A program made the position numbers and the translations under genes. The notes beneath the pieces are model-generated. The model was not told where the DNA came from. It ran no database searches and was given only the letters and a program-made list of their open reading frames with translations. 41,163 nucleotides of DNA, from positions 1-41,163 of the forward strand of contig JARLHO010000080.1 of assembly GCA_031292215.1 (NCBI GenBank). Reading direction: 5' to 3'. The first letter of the stretch is position 1. Each line of letters starts with the position of its first letter. Of this stretch, positions 34,547 through 41,163 are shown piece by piece. The stretch comes from Syntrophobacteraceae bacterium (lineage in GTDB: Bacteria; Desulfobacterota; Syntrophobacteria; Syntrophobacterales; Syntrophobacteraceae).

Positions 34547-35206
34547 AAAACCGCCCCCGGCGCGGACTTGCACGGCCAAAGAGTCCCCGCCGCGCCGAAC
34601 CCCGGGTGCTTTTCGCCGGATGACTTATCCTTTTCCTGTCTTAACCCGTCTTGTACTTGACGGTTATCCGCGAACTCCTCGGGGGGGTCGGGTCCGCCTG
34701 TGCATTCCCGGCCATAGTGTTTGACCCTTTCCTCCCCCCCCTCTTTATCCCTTCCCGAGTCCACCGACCCTTTTGTAAATACATTTGCCCGTCAAAGTGC
34801 AACTAAACGGTTACAGTGGATGGAAACTCAATGGCTCCACAAATGCGTTCAAGCAGCGGCCATTTACGTCTATCCTGCGGGATACGTCGCCAAACCGGTT
34901 GTAATTAATCTGGCATTGAAGTTGCAAAACCCTACATACTTTGCTAAGCAATCATTCATCCAAAACAATCCAAAGAAAGGAGGGGCCGGATTTAGACTGT
35001 CTCTATTATTGCCGTCTTTTGCAAAAAAAAGGTGAAACGTGTGTGGGAATTTCTTTTTCGGCGCCTTTAAAAATGCCGGAACTTTAATTACTTAAGGTTT
35101 TACTATCCACTAAATTGCATCTTTTTTCCCCACCGCCCAGCGCAAGTTTGCAATCGTCGGCAATGGACCACGGACAAATTGACAAGATCATTTCAAAGGA
35201 GAAGCT
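34547..35206. other. Long intergenic region before the YeiH-family gene
   Basis: 660 bases. A 104-codon frame (34721-35035) is open but has no SD and an unlikely composition. The second half is AT-rich and carries a sigma-54-like sequence at 34911-34926. An isolated SD-like AAAGGAGG near 34976-34983 has no frame after it. The true SD of the next gene (AAAGGAG) is at its end. Confidence 0.45.
34911..34926 (+). promoter_or_regulatory. Sigma-54-like promoter
   Basis: TGGCATTGAAGTTGCA keeps the invariant GG and GC with exactly ten bases between them (TGGCA-N6-TTGCA). This is close to the RpoN -24/-12 consensus. The next gene begins ~280 bases downstream, leaving a long leader. No enhancer site or RpoN activator was identified in the window. 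Confidence 0.35.
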
Positions 35207-36598
35207 ATGGCAAATCAGGCAAGTCCCGCGATGGCGGCGCCCGCTGCACCCGCCCCGATGGGATGGAGGGAACTCTATCTCAAGGAGGATTGGTGGGCGA
35301 TCTATCTGGGAATCGGTCTTATGGTGATGACCCTGGTCGCCTTCTGGATGGGCAGCAATGCCGTAAAGCTATTGTTTATCAATCCGGGAGGGGTCAAATG
35401 GACGACATTGGGACAGTTGCTGGCGCATTTTCAGCAAAACCTGAATCTATACCTGCTTCAGTGTTTATTCTGGATGGTTGTATTCGGAGTAACCACCAGC
35501 ATCATGGGGATCAAGCTCTCTAAGTTCATCCCGAGCTTCCTGTTCTTATATGTTCTATCGATCATCATGTTTTCGATCAGCGGCTGGGCAAATGCGGCCA
35601 GGTATAATCTCGAACCCCCGCTGGTGGCCCTCATCCTCGGATTGATCCTGGCCAATGTCGTTCCGCTGCCCAAGTGGCTGGACGCCGGTTTCCGGGTGGA
35701 ATACTTTATAAAGACAGGCATCGTGCTGCTGGGCGCGACTTTTCCGATCACCCTGATAGTAACCGCCGGACCTATCGCCCTGCTCCAGGCCACCATTATT
35801 TCCGTCACCACCTGCCTGATCATCTATTTCGTCGGCACAAGGGTGTTCGGATTGGACAAAAGGCTCGCTTCGGTCATCGGGGTGGGGGGGTCTGTCTGCG
35901 GCGTGTCGGCCTCCATGGCGATCGCGAGCTCGGTTAAGGCCAAAAAGGAAGACCTCTACACCTCGGTCACCCTGGTGGTGGTTTGGGCGCTGGTGATGAT
36001 CATCGTACTGCCGCTTGTTTCCAAGGCGCTCCACCTTGCCGCGGGCATCGCCGGCGCATGGATCGGCACCTCCGAATTCGCGGACGCCGCAGGCTTTGCC
36101 GCGGCCAGCGCCTATGGAAAGATGGCGGGCAATGAAAACGCCGCCATTCAGGGCTTTACGCTCATGAAGGTGATCGGCCGGGATATGTGGATAGGTATCT
36201 GGTCGTTTGTCTTCGCCATGATCGCCTGCTTGAAATGGGAAAAGGAAGAATGCGGCGTAAGGCCCAACGCCATGGAAATCTGGTGGCGTTTCCCAAAATT
36301 TGTCATCGGCTTTTTCCTGGCCACCCTCCTTATGACCATGGTCACCGCCGGGTACTCGACGGCCGCCTTCAACAGCACGGTAAAACCCAACCTGATCATG
36401 CCCCTGGTTTCCATAAGGTCGTGGACCTTTATTTTCTGCTTCCTTAGCATCGGCCTTACCACCCGGTTCAGGGAACTAAAGTCGGCAGGCTGGAAGCCCT
36501 TTGGCGCCTTCACAACCGGAGTAGCCGTAAACGTTTTGCTGGGATTTATCCTGTCAAACTACGTTTTTGGCGCCTACTGGTCTGCTTTGGGCAAATAG
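35207..36598 (+). CDS. YeiH-family (UPF0324) putative sulfate/sulfonate exporter
   Basis: 463 residues from ATG 35207 with AAAGGAG upstream. About ten to eleven membrane helices. Family-typical segments include LVALILGLILANVVPLP, FIKTGIVLLGATFPITLI and a glycine-serine signature SVIGVGGSVCGVSASMA, with IGLTTRFRELKSAGWKPF near the C-terminus. The N-terminus has an Ala/Pro-rich cytoplasmic stretch and two extra hydrophobic helices compared with the short E. coli form. Homologues are thought to export sulfate or related sulfur anions in sulfur-metabolising bacteria; the substrate here is not shown. A GC stem-loop follows the stop. Confidence 0.85.
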   Translation: MANQASPAMAAPAAPAPMGWRELYLKEDWWAIYLGIGLMVMTLVAFWMGSNAVKLLFINPGGVKWTTLGQLLAHFQQNLNLYLLQCLFWMVVFGVTTSIMGIKLSKFIPSFLFLYVLSIIMFSISGWANAARYNLEPPLVALILGLILANVVPLPKWLDAGFRVEYFIKTGIVLLGATFPITLIVTAGPIALLQATIISVTTCLIIYFVGTRVFGLDKRLASVIGVGGSVCGVSASMAIASSVKAKKEDLYTSVTLVVVWALVMIIVLPLVSKALHLAAGIAGAWIGTSEFADAAGFAAASAYGKMAGNENAAIQGFTLMKVIGRDMWIGIWSFVFAMIACLKWEKEECGVRPNAMEIWWRFPKFVIGFFLATLLMTMVTAGYSTAAFNSTVKPNLIMPLVSIRSWTFIFCFLSIGLTTRFRELKSAGWKPFGAFTTGVAVNVLLGFILSNYVFGAYWSALGK

Positions 36599-36607
36599 CT
36601 CTTTACG

Positions 36608-36639
36608 GGCGGGACCTCCGCTTGCGCGCCGGTCCCGCC
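36608..36639. other. GC stem-loop after the YeiH gene
   Basis: GGCGGGACC (36608-36616) pairs with GGTCCCGCC (36631-36639). It is followed by TGCAAAAAA, not by a T run, so it is a stabilising or factor-dependent hairpin at best. Confidence 0.4.
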
Positions 36640-36719
36640 TGCAAAAAACCCATGAAAAAGTGACCCGAAAAGATGCCGCGGACGCCGTTTCGATACAATC
36701 GGCCAAAGGAGCAGACGCG

Positions 36720-36950
36720 ATGGACGAAAAACCCCGATGTTTACAATGCAAACATTTTCGAAATTCTCCCCAATACCTGGAATCCATCTATAAGGGGCTA
36801 ACGGTTTTGAGTTCCGCCTACGCTTCGGTGCGAAGCGAAGACGGGATATGCGTGTTAAAAGACCTCATCCTTGCGGCTTACCAGCGCTGCGACCTTTTCG
36901 AGCCGATCGGCGGCCACAGCCTGGGCCTTGAGCCCGATCACAGCCGCTAA
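36720..36950 (+). CDS. Small cysteine-containing protein, possible metal-binding
   Basis: 76 residues from ATG 36720, eight bases after AAAGGAG. A CLQCKHF motif near the N-terminus plus a third Cys in GICVLKD and a fourth in YQRCDLFEP suggest a small zinc- or iron-binding fold of the C-x2-C...C...C type. No membrane segment or signal peptide. I do not recognise a family, and no functional partner is evident. A longer reading upstream to about 36567 lacks an SD. Confidence 0.6.
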   Translation: MDEKPRCLQCKHFRNSPQYLESIYKGLTVLSSAYASVRSEDGICVLKDLILAAYQRCDLFEPIGGHSLGLEPDHSR

Positions 36951-37119
36951 GTTTCTTTTGTCCCGCCTCCACCCCTTTGTCGACTAAATTCCCGCAGCAG
37001 ACGTCTTGGCATTTCGAATAGAGCGAATCCGTTTTGGAGAAAAACACTTTTATCCTGGTTATCCCTGGCGTCCCCCCCCCGTGGGCCGCTTAGGCCAAAC
37101 GAAAAGGAGGGCTTACAAG

Positions 37120-37899
37120 TTGGCCAATCGCAAGGTGATGGTAACTGTTGGGGTGGCGTTGCTGGTTATGGGACTCTCAGGCATTGGGCTCGTGCAAACC
37201 GGCGTTATCTTCCCGAAGGCGCCGGCCACAGAGCCCGTGCAAAAATCATCCGGCCCGCCCGCAGCGGCGGCGGAGCTACCCCCGGGCGCGCTGGAAAAGG
37301 CGCCAGGGCATGTGCCAATGGACAAATCCTTTCAACCCCCCCCTGCGGGGGTTGCCCGCAAACATCCGGAAAAAGCCGCGCCTTTCCAAAACAAAGTCCA
37401 AACCGCCTCCGGCGCCAAGGCCGCGCCCCATCGCGATGCAGCGCTAAAGGCGGTGCGGCGGTTTGCAATGACTGTCCACAATGAGGCCCACGCCAGCGAT
37501 GGGCGAAAGTCCCCGGGGTTAAAGCCGGCGAGAAGGCGCGCGCGAGCCCAGGTCGCCCACGGCCCCCGCCACGCCGCAGCCCACCCGTTTTACCCGATGC
37601 ACCCCGTAGTGATCCGGTTTACTTTCGATCCCGCGCGCAACCGCCCGTTTGGCGTGGCTTCACTCCATTTGGGCGACAGGGTGCGAGTAAAGATCCGGCA
37701 GGTCGGACAGGTGGGCCAACGGGTCTATTTCACTTTCTCAAGGGGTCTTAATTCGCCCCGGGGCGCGATCCTGGAGTTAAAGACAATGTATTCTTTCGAG
37801 CGTCCCGTAAATTTGCGGGGTGCTCCGGGCTATTATGTTATCCAGGTGCAAATCTACCCCGATAACCGGTGGCGGATCATGCCAAGGAGTTTAGTATGA
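37120..37899 (+). CDS. Membrane-anchored Pro/Ala-rich protein, unknown function
   Basis: 259 residues from TTG 37120, nine bases after AAGGAGG; an upstream ATG at 37006 would add 38 residues with no SD. One N-terminal helix (VMVTVGVALLVMGLSGIGLVQTGV) anchors it in the inner membrane. A Pro/Ala/Lys-rich periplasmic spacer (~30-165) follows, then a compact strand-rich domain (~170-259; PVVIRFTFDPARNRPFG, LGDRVRVKIRQVGQVGQRVYFTF, YYVIQVQIYP). The layout suggests a scaffold or envelope-spanning accessory factor. It overlaps the next gene by four bases, so the two are probably co-expressed partners. No family recognised. Confidence 0.55.
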   Translation: MANRKVMVTVGVALLVMGLSGIGLVQTGVIFPKAPATEPVQKSSGPPAAAAELPPGALEKAPGHVPMDKSFQPPPAGVARKHPEKAAPFQNKVQTASGAKAAPHRDAALKAVRRFAMTVHNEAHASDGRKSPGLKPARRRARAQVAHGPRHAAAHPFYPMHPVVIRFTFDPARNRPFGVASLHLGDRVRVKIRQVGQVGQRVYFTFSRGLNSPRGAILELKTMYSFERPVNLRGAPGYYVIQVQIYPDNRWRIMPRSLV

Positions 37900-38219
37900 C
37901 CCGGATGACCTTGACCATACTGTTTTCCTGCGCGGCCGCAGCCGGTCTGTGGCTGATCGCCCGTGGCCTTGGGGCGGGCTCCGGTCGCCGCGCCGGCTTG
38001 GCCCGATCGAAAAAACTGCCCCTGGGGTTTGCCGACTCCCCGGAACAACCTTTCGAATTCCTCGATCCGGACATGGGCCATGAAGGGCTCATGCACCGGC
38101 AAAAGGAGCGATTAGACCCCGCCCGCTACCGTCCCGAACCCATAAGTTCTGGGAAAAAAATCGCCGACAGGGTGCAGGTTGCCGGACAGGAAAATAAAGC
38201 ATCTAAAATCGATATTTGA
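37896..38219 (+). CDS. Small single-pass membrane protein, unknown function
   Basis: 107 residues from ATG 37896, six bases after AAGGAG and overlapping the preceding stop (ATGA). One N-terminal helix (MTLTILFSCAAAAGLWLIARGLG) is followed by a basic, Pro- and Gly-rich hydrophilic tail (SGRRAGLARSKKLP, FEFLDPDMGHEGLMH, ERLDPARYRPEP). It is probably co-translated with the anchored protein upstream, which has a similar layout. No family recognised. Confidence 0.55.
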   Translation: MTRMTLTILFSCAAAAGLWLIARGLGAGSGRRAGLARSKKLPLGFADSPEQPFEFLDPDMGHEGLMHRQKERLDPARYRPEPISSGKKIADRVQVAGQENKASKIDI

Positions 38220-38231
38220 CATCAATACTTA

Positions 38232-38413
38232 GGGCTTGTCCGTAAATAAACCTTTTAGGGATTGCGCCGGATTTTGAGACTGATTTGGTCGCGACGATTG
38301 AGCAAAACCGCAGGCGTAGCGGAGCTTTCGCCCTGGGATTTTGCGATTGAGGAGCGGCCAAAGCAGGCCAAAAGCCGGATGCAAGCGCAAAGGTTTTATT
38401 TACGGACAAGCCC
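38232..38413. mobile_element. MITE-like element with 19-bp inverted ends
   Basis: GGGCTTGTCCGTAAATAAA at 38232-38250 is repeated in inverse at the other end (38395-38413); the match continues (ACCTTT) with a one-base length difference. The 182-bp element is flanked by TTA on both sides, a possible 3-bp target duplication. No transposase frame lies inside. It sits in the 306-base gap between the small membrane gene and the sedolisin gene, close enough to influence the latter's transcription. Confidence 0.6.
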
Positions 38414-38525
38414 TTATAATGGGTTCGATTATCGATCGCCTTTTGCGCCTCTTTAGGCGCGTTCTTTGCACCAACTCTTGTCTCGACGATACCGAAACTT
38501 TGCACCAACCCACGGAGCCCGGACA

Positions 38526-40676
38526 ATGATAAAAAGAGCGCTGATCGTTGCCTTTGCAGTCGCTTGCATGGCCTTCCCGCCGACCGGCGCCTTTGCCGTG
38601 GGCAGTAAGAGGGTGGTTCTTCATGGAAACGTAAATCCAAGGGCAAATCCCGAGTTCGACCAGGGGACCTCGGACCCCTTTCTGCCGATGAATCAGAGGA
38701 TTCTTCTTTTAAAAATGGACCCGCAAAAGCAGGCCCAACTCGATCGGCTGGTTGCCGATCAGCAGGACTCCTCTTCTGCCAACTTTCACAAGTGGCTTAC
38801 TGCGGCCCAATTTGGCCAGAGGTTCGGAAGACGTCCCGAAGAGATCGCCACGGTAACAAACTGGCTTGTCTCCCAGGGGTTTACCATCGATTCCGTTTCA
38901 AAGTCCGCGACCATGATAAGCTTTTCGGGCACGGCGGCCGCTATCAACCGGGCCTTCGACGCCAACATGCACGACTACCGGGTTAACGGCCATCTGCGCC
39001 ACGCCAACTCCGTTGATCCGTCCATCCCGAGCGCTCTGGCAAATCTTGTGGCCGGGCCGGTTTCGCTTAGCACCTTCCCCCGAAAGCCGGCGCACGGCGC
39101 CGGCCGCCCGCTCTCGGTCGGGGGCGCAAAGGCAAGCTATACTTCCGGGGGCGCCGGTAATCTTTCCCCGGGCCACTATCTTTCCCCGGGTGACTTTGCG
39201 GCCGTCTACGATGTCAATAGCGTCTACGGCATGGGGTATACCGGCAGCGGCATAACTATCGCCATCGTTGGCCAGGCCCCGCCCGACACCTCCATGTGGG
39301 CCAAGTTCCAGACAACCTTTGGAGTCCCCTATAAAACGCCAACCGTAATAACGGCAGGAAAAGATACATTGACGGATGCCGGGACAGGAGACGTGGTGGA
39401 AAGCGACATCGACGTCGAGTGGGCCTCATCGGTTGCCCCGGCGGCCACCATCGATTATGTCACCTCGGCGATAAGTGACGGCGGAATCGATACCTCGGCC
39501 CAATACATCGTCGACAACAACCTGGCGCCGGTTATGAGCGTTAGCTACGACCTTTGCGAATCGGACCTGGGCTCGTCTGGAAACCAATACTATTCTCAAT
39601 TGTGGGAGCAGGCCGCAGCAGAAGGGATAACCGTCTTTGTCGCCTCGGGAGACTCCGGGGCATACGATTGCGTGGACAGAAGCGGCAATCCTACCGGAAC
39701 CAAGGCGGTTAACGGCATGGCCTCGACCCCTTACAATGTCGCCGTGGGCGGCACCTCTCTTAGCGATTCGACAAATTACTGGAGCGCGACCAACAGCGCC
39801 AAAGACGTCTCGGCCCTTAGCTCCATTCCCACGATACCCGAGGTGGCCTGGAACAACTATAGCTCGTTTGACCTCGAAGGGGCCTCGGGAGGCGGGGCCT
39901 CCACCGTTTACGCAAAGCCTTCGTGGCAGGTCTGCCCGGGCGTTCCAAACGACAGCAGGCGCGATCTGCCCGATGTCTCCCTAAATGCCGATCCCAACAA
40001 CGTCGGCTACCTGGTCTACACCTGCGACGACAACAACTCCCCATGCTCCCCCAGCTCTTACGGGCTGTGGGCTTACGGCGGGACTTCCTGCGCCTCCCCC
40101 TCTTTTGCAGCCATCATGGCGTTGATCGAACAAGGGCTGGGAGGGGCTCGCCAGGGCAACGCAAACACCGTTTTCTATCGACTCGGCAGCGCTCAATATA
40201 GCGGCACGAGCGCTTCGGACACTGTTTTTAACGACATCACCTCGGGCACAAACGGCTTTGTAGGCAGTGGCCTAAACCTTACGGGATACTCCTGCACAAC
40301 CGGCTACGACCGGGTGACGGGGCTTGGTTCGGTGGATGCAACCCACCTCCTGCTCGCCTACCAGGGGCTTGGAGGCCTTTGGACAGGCGCAACGGACGTG
40401 GGAAGCGGCTGGAAATTCCTGAGCTGGTTTGGCTACTTCTACACCGATAGCTATCCCTGGATTTACCACCAGAGCCTCGGATGGCTCTACCCCAGCGGAA
40501 CTTCCGCCGGCAGCATCTGGTTTTGGGACCAGGCAATGAACGACTACTGGTGGACCAGCCAGACGCTGTTTCCCTATATCTATAGAGCCGGCGACAACAC
40601 CTGGCTCTACTATCAAAAAGGTTCGAATCCACCCCTATTTTATAATTTCACAAAGAAAAGCTGGGTTAATAATTAG
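38526..40676 (+). CDS. Exported sedolisin (S53) serine protease with W-rich C-terminal module
   Basis: 716 residues from ATG 38526 (GGAG eight bases upstream). A signal peptide covers 1-~24 (RALIVAFAVACMAFPPTGAFA). An activation (pro-kumamolisin) domain covers ~30-185 with FHKWLTAAQFGQRFG. The catalytic domain spans ~220-610. The S53 triad is intact: Glu292 and Asp296 in VESDIDVEWA, the oxyanion Asp376 in SGDSGAYD, and Ser521 in GGTSCASPSF. The usual calcium-site end TGLGSVDA follows. Residues ~618-716 are the Trp-rich module also found at 13697 and 18780 (VGSGW, WIYHQSLGWLY, IWFWD, WWTSQTLFPYIYRA). Sedolisins are acid-active endopeptidases that self-cleave their propeptide. Here the protease probably works outside the cell, tethered or sorted by its C-terminal module. 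Confidence 0.88.
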   Translation: MIKRALIVAFAVACMAFPPTGAFAVGSKRVVLHGNVNPRANPEFDQGTSDPFLPMNQRILLLKMDPQKQAQLDRLVADQQDSSSANFHKWLTAAQFGQRFGRRPEEIATVTNWLVSQGFTIDSVSKSATMISFSGTAAAINRAFDANMHDYRVNGHLRHANSVDPSIPSALANLVAGPVSLSTFPRKPAHGAGRPLSVGGAKASYTSGGAGNLSPGHYLSPGDFAAVYDVNSVYGMGYTGSGITIAIVGQAPPDTSMWAKFQTTFGVPYKTPTVITAGKDTLTDAGTGDVVESDIDVEWASSVAPAATIDYVTSAISDGGIDTSAQYIVDNNLAPVMSVSYDLCESDLGSSGNQYYSQLWEQAAAEGITVFVASGDSGAYDCVDRSGNPTGTKAVNGMASTPYNVAVGGTSLSDSTNYWSATNSAKDVSALSSIPTIPEVAWNNYSSFDLEGASGGGASTVYAKPSWQVCPGVPNDSRRDLPDVSLNADPNNVGYLVYTCDDNNSPCSPSSYGLWAYGGTSCASPSFAAIMALIEQGLGGARQGNANTVFYRLGSAQYSGTSASDTVFNDITSGTNGFVGSGLNLTGYSCTTGYDRVTGLGSVDATHLLLAYQGLGGLWTGATDVGSGWKFLSWFGYFYTDSYPWIYHQSLGWLYPSGTSAGSIWFWDQAMNDYWWTSQTLFPYIYRAGDNTWLYYQKGSNPPLFYNFTKKSWVNN

Positions 40677-40691
40677 AGTGTCCTGTAGCTG

Positions 40692-40730
40692 CCCGCACCG
40701 GCTCTTCCTGAGCGGAAGAAGCCGGGCGGG
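40692..40730 (+). terminator. Long stem-loop after the sedolisin gene
   Basis: CCCGC-A-CCGGCT-C-TTCC pairs with GGAA-GA-AGCCGG-GCGGG around a 5-nt loop, starting 16 bases past the stop. Only AAGTTTGC follows, so the U-tract is poor. It probably acts as a transcript end or RNA-stabilising structure. Confidence 0.45.
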
Positions 40731-41163
40731 AAGTTTGCATCCCCGGTCCCAATCCCCGGGATATATAGCTTACAATTACCCACACATGCGCACACTTACC
40801 CCTTAGCGGAGACTCCCAAGAAAGGGGCTTGGCCTGATCGCCCCCCTTTTTTTGCAAAGGGGGGTTGGGGGGATTTCAGGTCTGTTCGTACAGCACGGAG
40901 TAAACTCCGTCCCCGTTCTTAAGGATATCGAGGTCGAAAAACCCGGGTGCTGAATAACCCAAAATCTTTTACTCTGCCGATAGAAAACCCGATCGTTGGG
41001 TTTTTCGCCTAGCTAAATCGTCGCTCATTTTTGACCGGCTCCTTGCCCCCCCCCCCCCCCCCAACCTGTGTATTGGACATGTTTTTAGTTTTTTATTCCA
41101 CCGGCCGAGAAAAACAAACCAACCCCCCCTAGCAAAAAAAAGGGGCGCGCTCGCGCCCACCCC
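40731..41163. other. Gene-poor window end with short repeats and a homopolymer tract
   Basis: No full gene. An inverted CCCCCCTTTTTTTGCAAAGGGGGG-type element lies near 40842-40866. A hairpin AAAACCC-7 nt-GGGTTTTT is at 40984-41005, and a C run of about 16 starts near 41047. On the minus strand, 40968-40876 reads as a 30-codon protein-like tail (GFFDLDILKNGDGVYS) that could be the end of a lost gene. None of these can be assigned a function. Confidence 0.4.

Noticed and set aside
34721-35035. 104-codon open frame upstream of the YeiH gene
   Set aside because: No ribosome site and an unlikely composition; it spans the sigma-54-like sequence in an AT-rich intergenic region.
40618-40632. GGTTCGAATCC, the sequence of a tRNA T-arm
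   Set aside because: It lies inside the last codons of the sedolisin gene (KGSNPP), with no acceptor or anticodon arms around it.
41046-41062. Long C homopolymer near the window end
   Set aside because: It may be a phase-variation tract, but no coding frame runs through it, and homopolymers of this length are prone to sequencing error.

Overview
The window looks like a GC-rich Gram-negative chromosome segment. It was most likely drawn from the deltaproteobacterial / Desulfobacterota lineage, in the direction of syntrophic or sulfate-reducing groups. The reasons are an MsbA-type lipid A flippase, a split glycyl-tRNA synthetase (glyQ/glyS), a DUF4911-type small protein, a YeiH-type transporter, an acyl-CoA beta-oxidation cluster, and frequent GTG and TTG starts with good Shine-Dalgarno sequences. 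This placement is inference from gene content and no taxonomic search was possible.

Layout. (1) 1-1151: two tandem small secreted peptide genes on the minus strand, one cut by the window edge, then a MITE-like element with 18-bp inverted ends and an 8-bp target duplication. (2) 1152-13450: a surface-polysaccharide cluster, all on the plus strand. It holds a 5'-truncated double glycosyltransferase, a HAD/COG5610-type protein, a GT2 glycosyltransferase, a GT2-HAD fusion that is a second copy of the preceding two genes in one frame, a methyltransferase with a heptad-repeat tail, and msbA. A bidirectional terminator follows. (3) 13697-21356: exported proteins (a fibronectin-III protein and an SBBP beta-propeller protein) around a DUF4911 gene, a periplasmic Pro-rich protein and a CDP-alcohol phosphatidyltransferase. 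(4) 21389-22887: cheR-cheD, then a two-copy palindromic intergenic repeat. (5) 23378-29133: fumC, a NlpC/P60-like protein, an autoregulated TetR gene, 3-hydroxyacyl-CoA dehydrogenase, acyl-CoA dehydrogenase, the wreck of a thiolase gene, and a GNAT acetyltransferase. (6) 29384-36598: a small membrane protein, rpiB, glyQ, glyS, two small unknown genes and a YeiH-family transporter. (7) 36720-41163: small unknown and membrane genes, a second MITE-like element, an exported sedolisin (S53) protease and a gene-poor end.

Two signals cut across gene boundaries. First, a Trp/Tyr/Gly-rich C-terminal module of about 100 residues ends three unrelated exported proteins (fibronectin-III protein, SBBP propeller, sedolisin). 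It looks like a common sorting, anchoring or binding domain. Second, a tail of about 62 residues (AYDNAYHFW ... LYPLYK ... KP) is attached to three different polysaccharide enzymes: at the C-terminus of the HAD protein and of the GT2 enzyme, and between the two halves of the double glycosyltransferase. It looks like a shared docking or membrane-association module. These two modules are the best candidates for something undescribed here.

As a system, the polysaccharide cluster would build and decorate a surface glycan, with MsbA moving a lipid-linked product across the inner membrane. The exported proteins with the W-rich tail would sit at or beyond the cell surface. The Hbd/acyl-CoA dehydrogenase pair would serve short-chain acyl-CoA metabolism under the adjacent TetR regulator, with the local thiolase lost.
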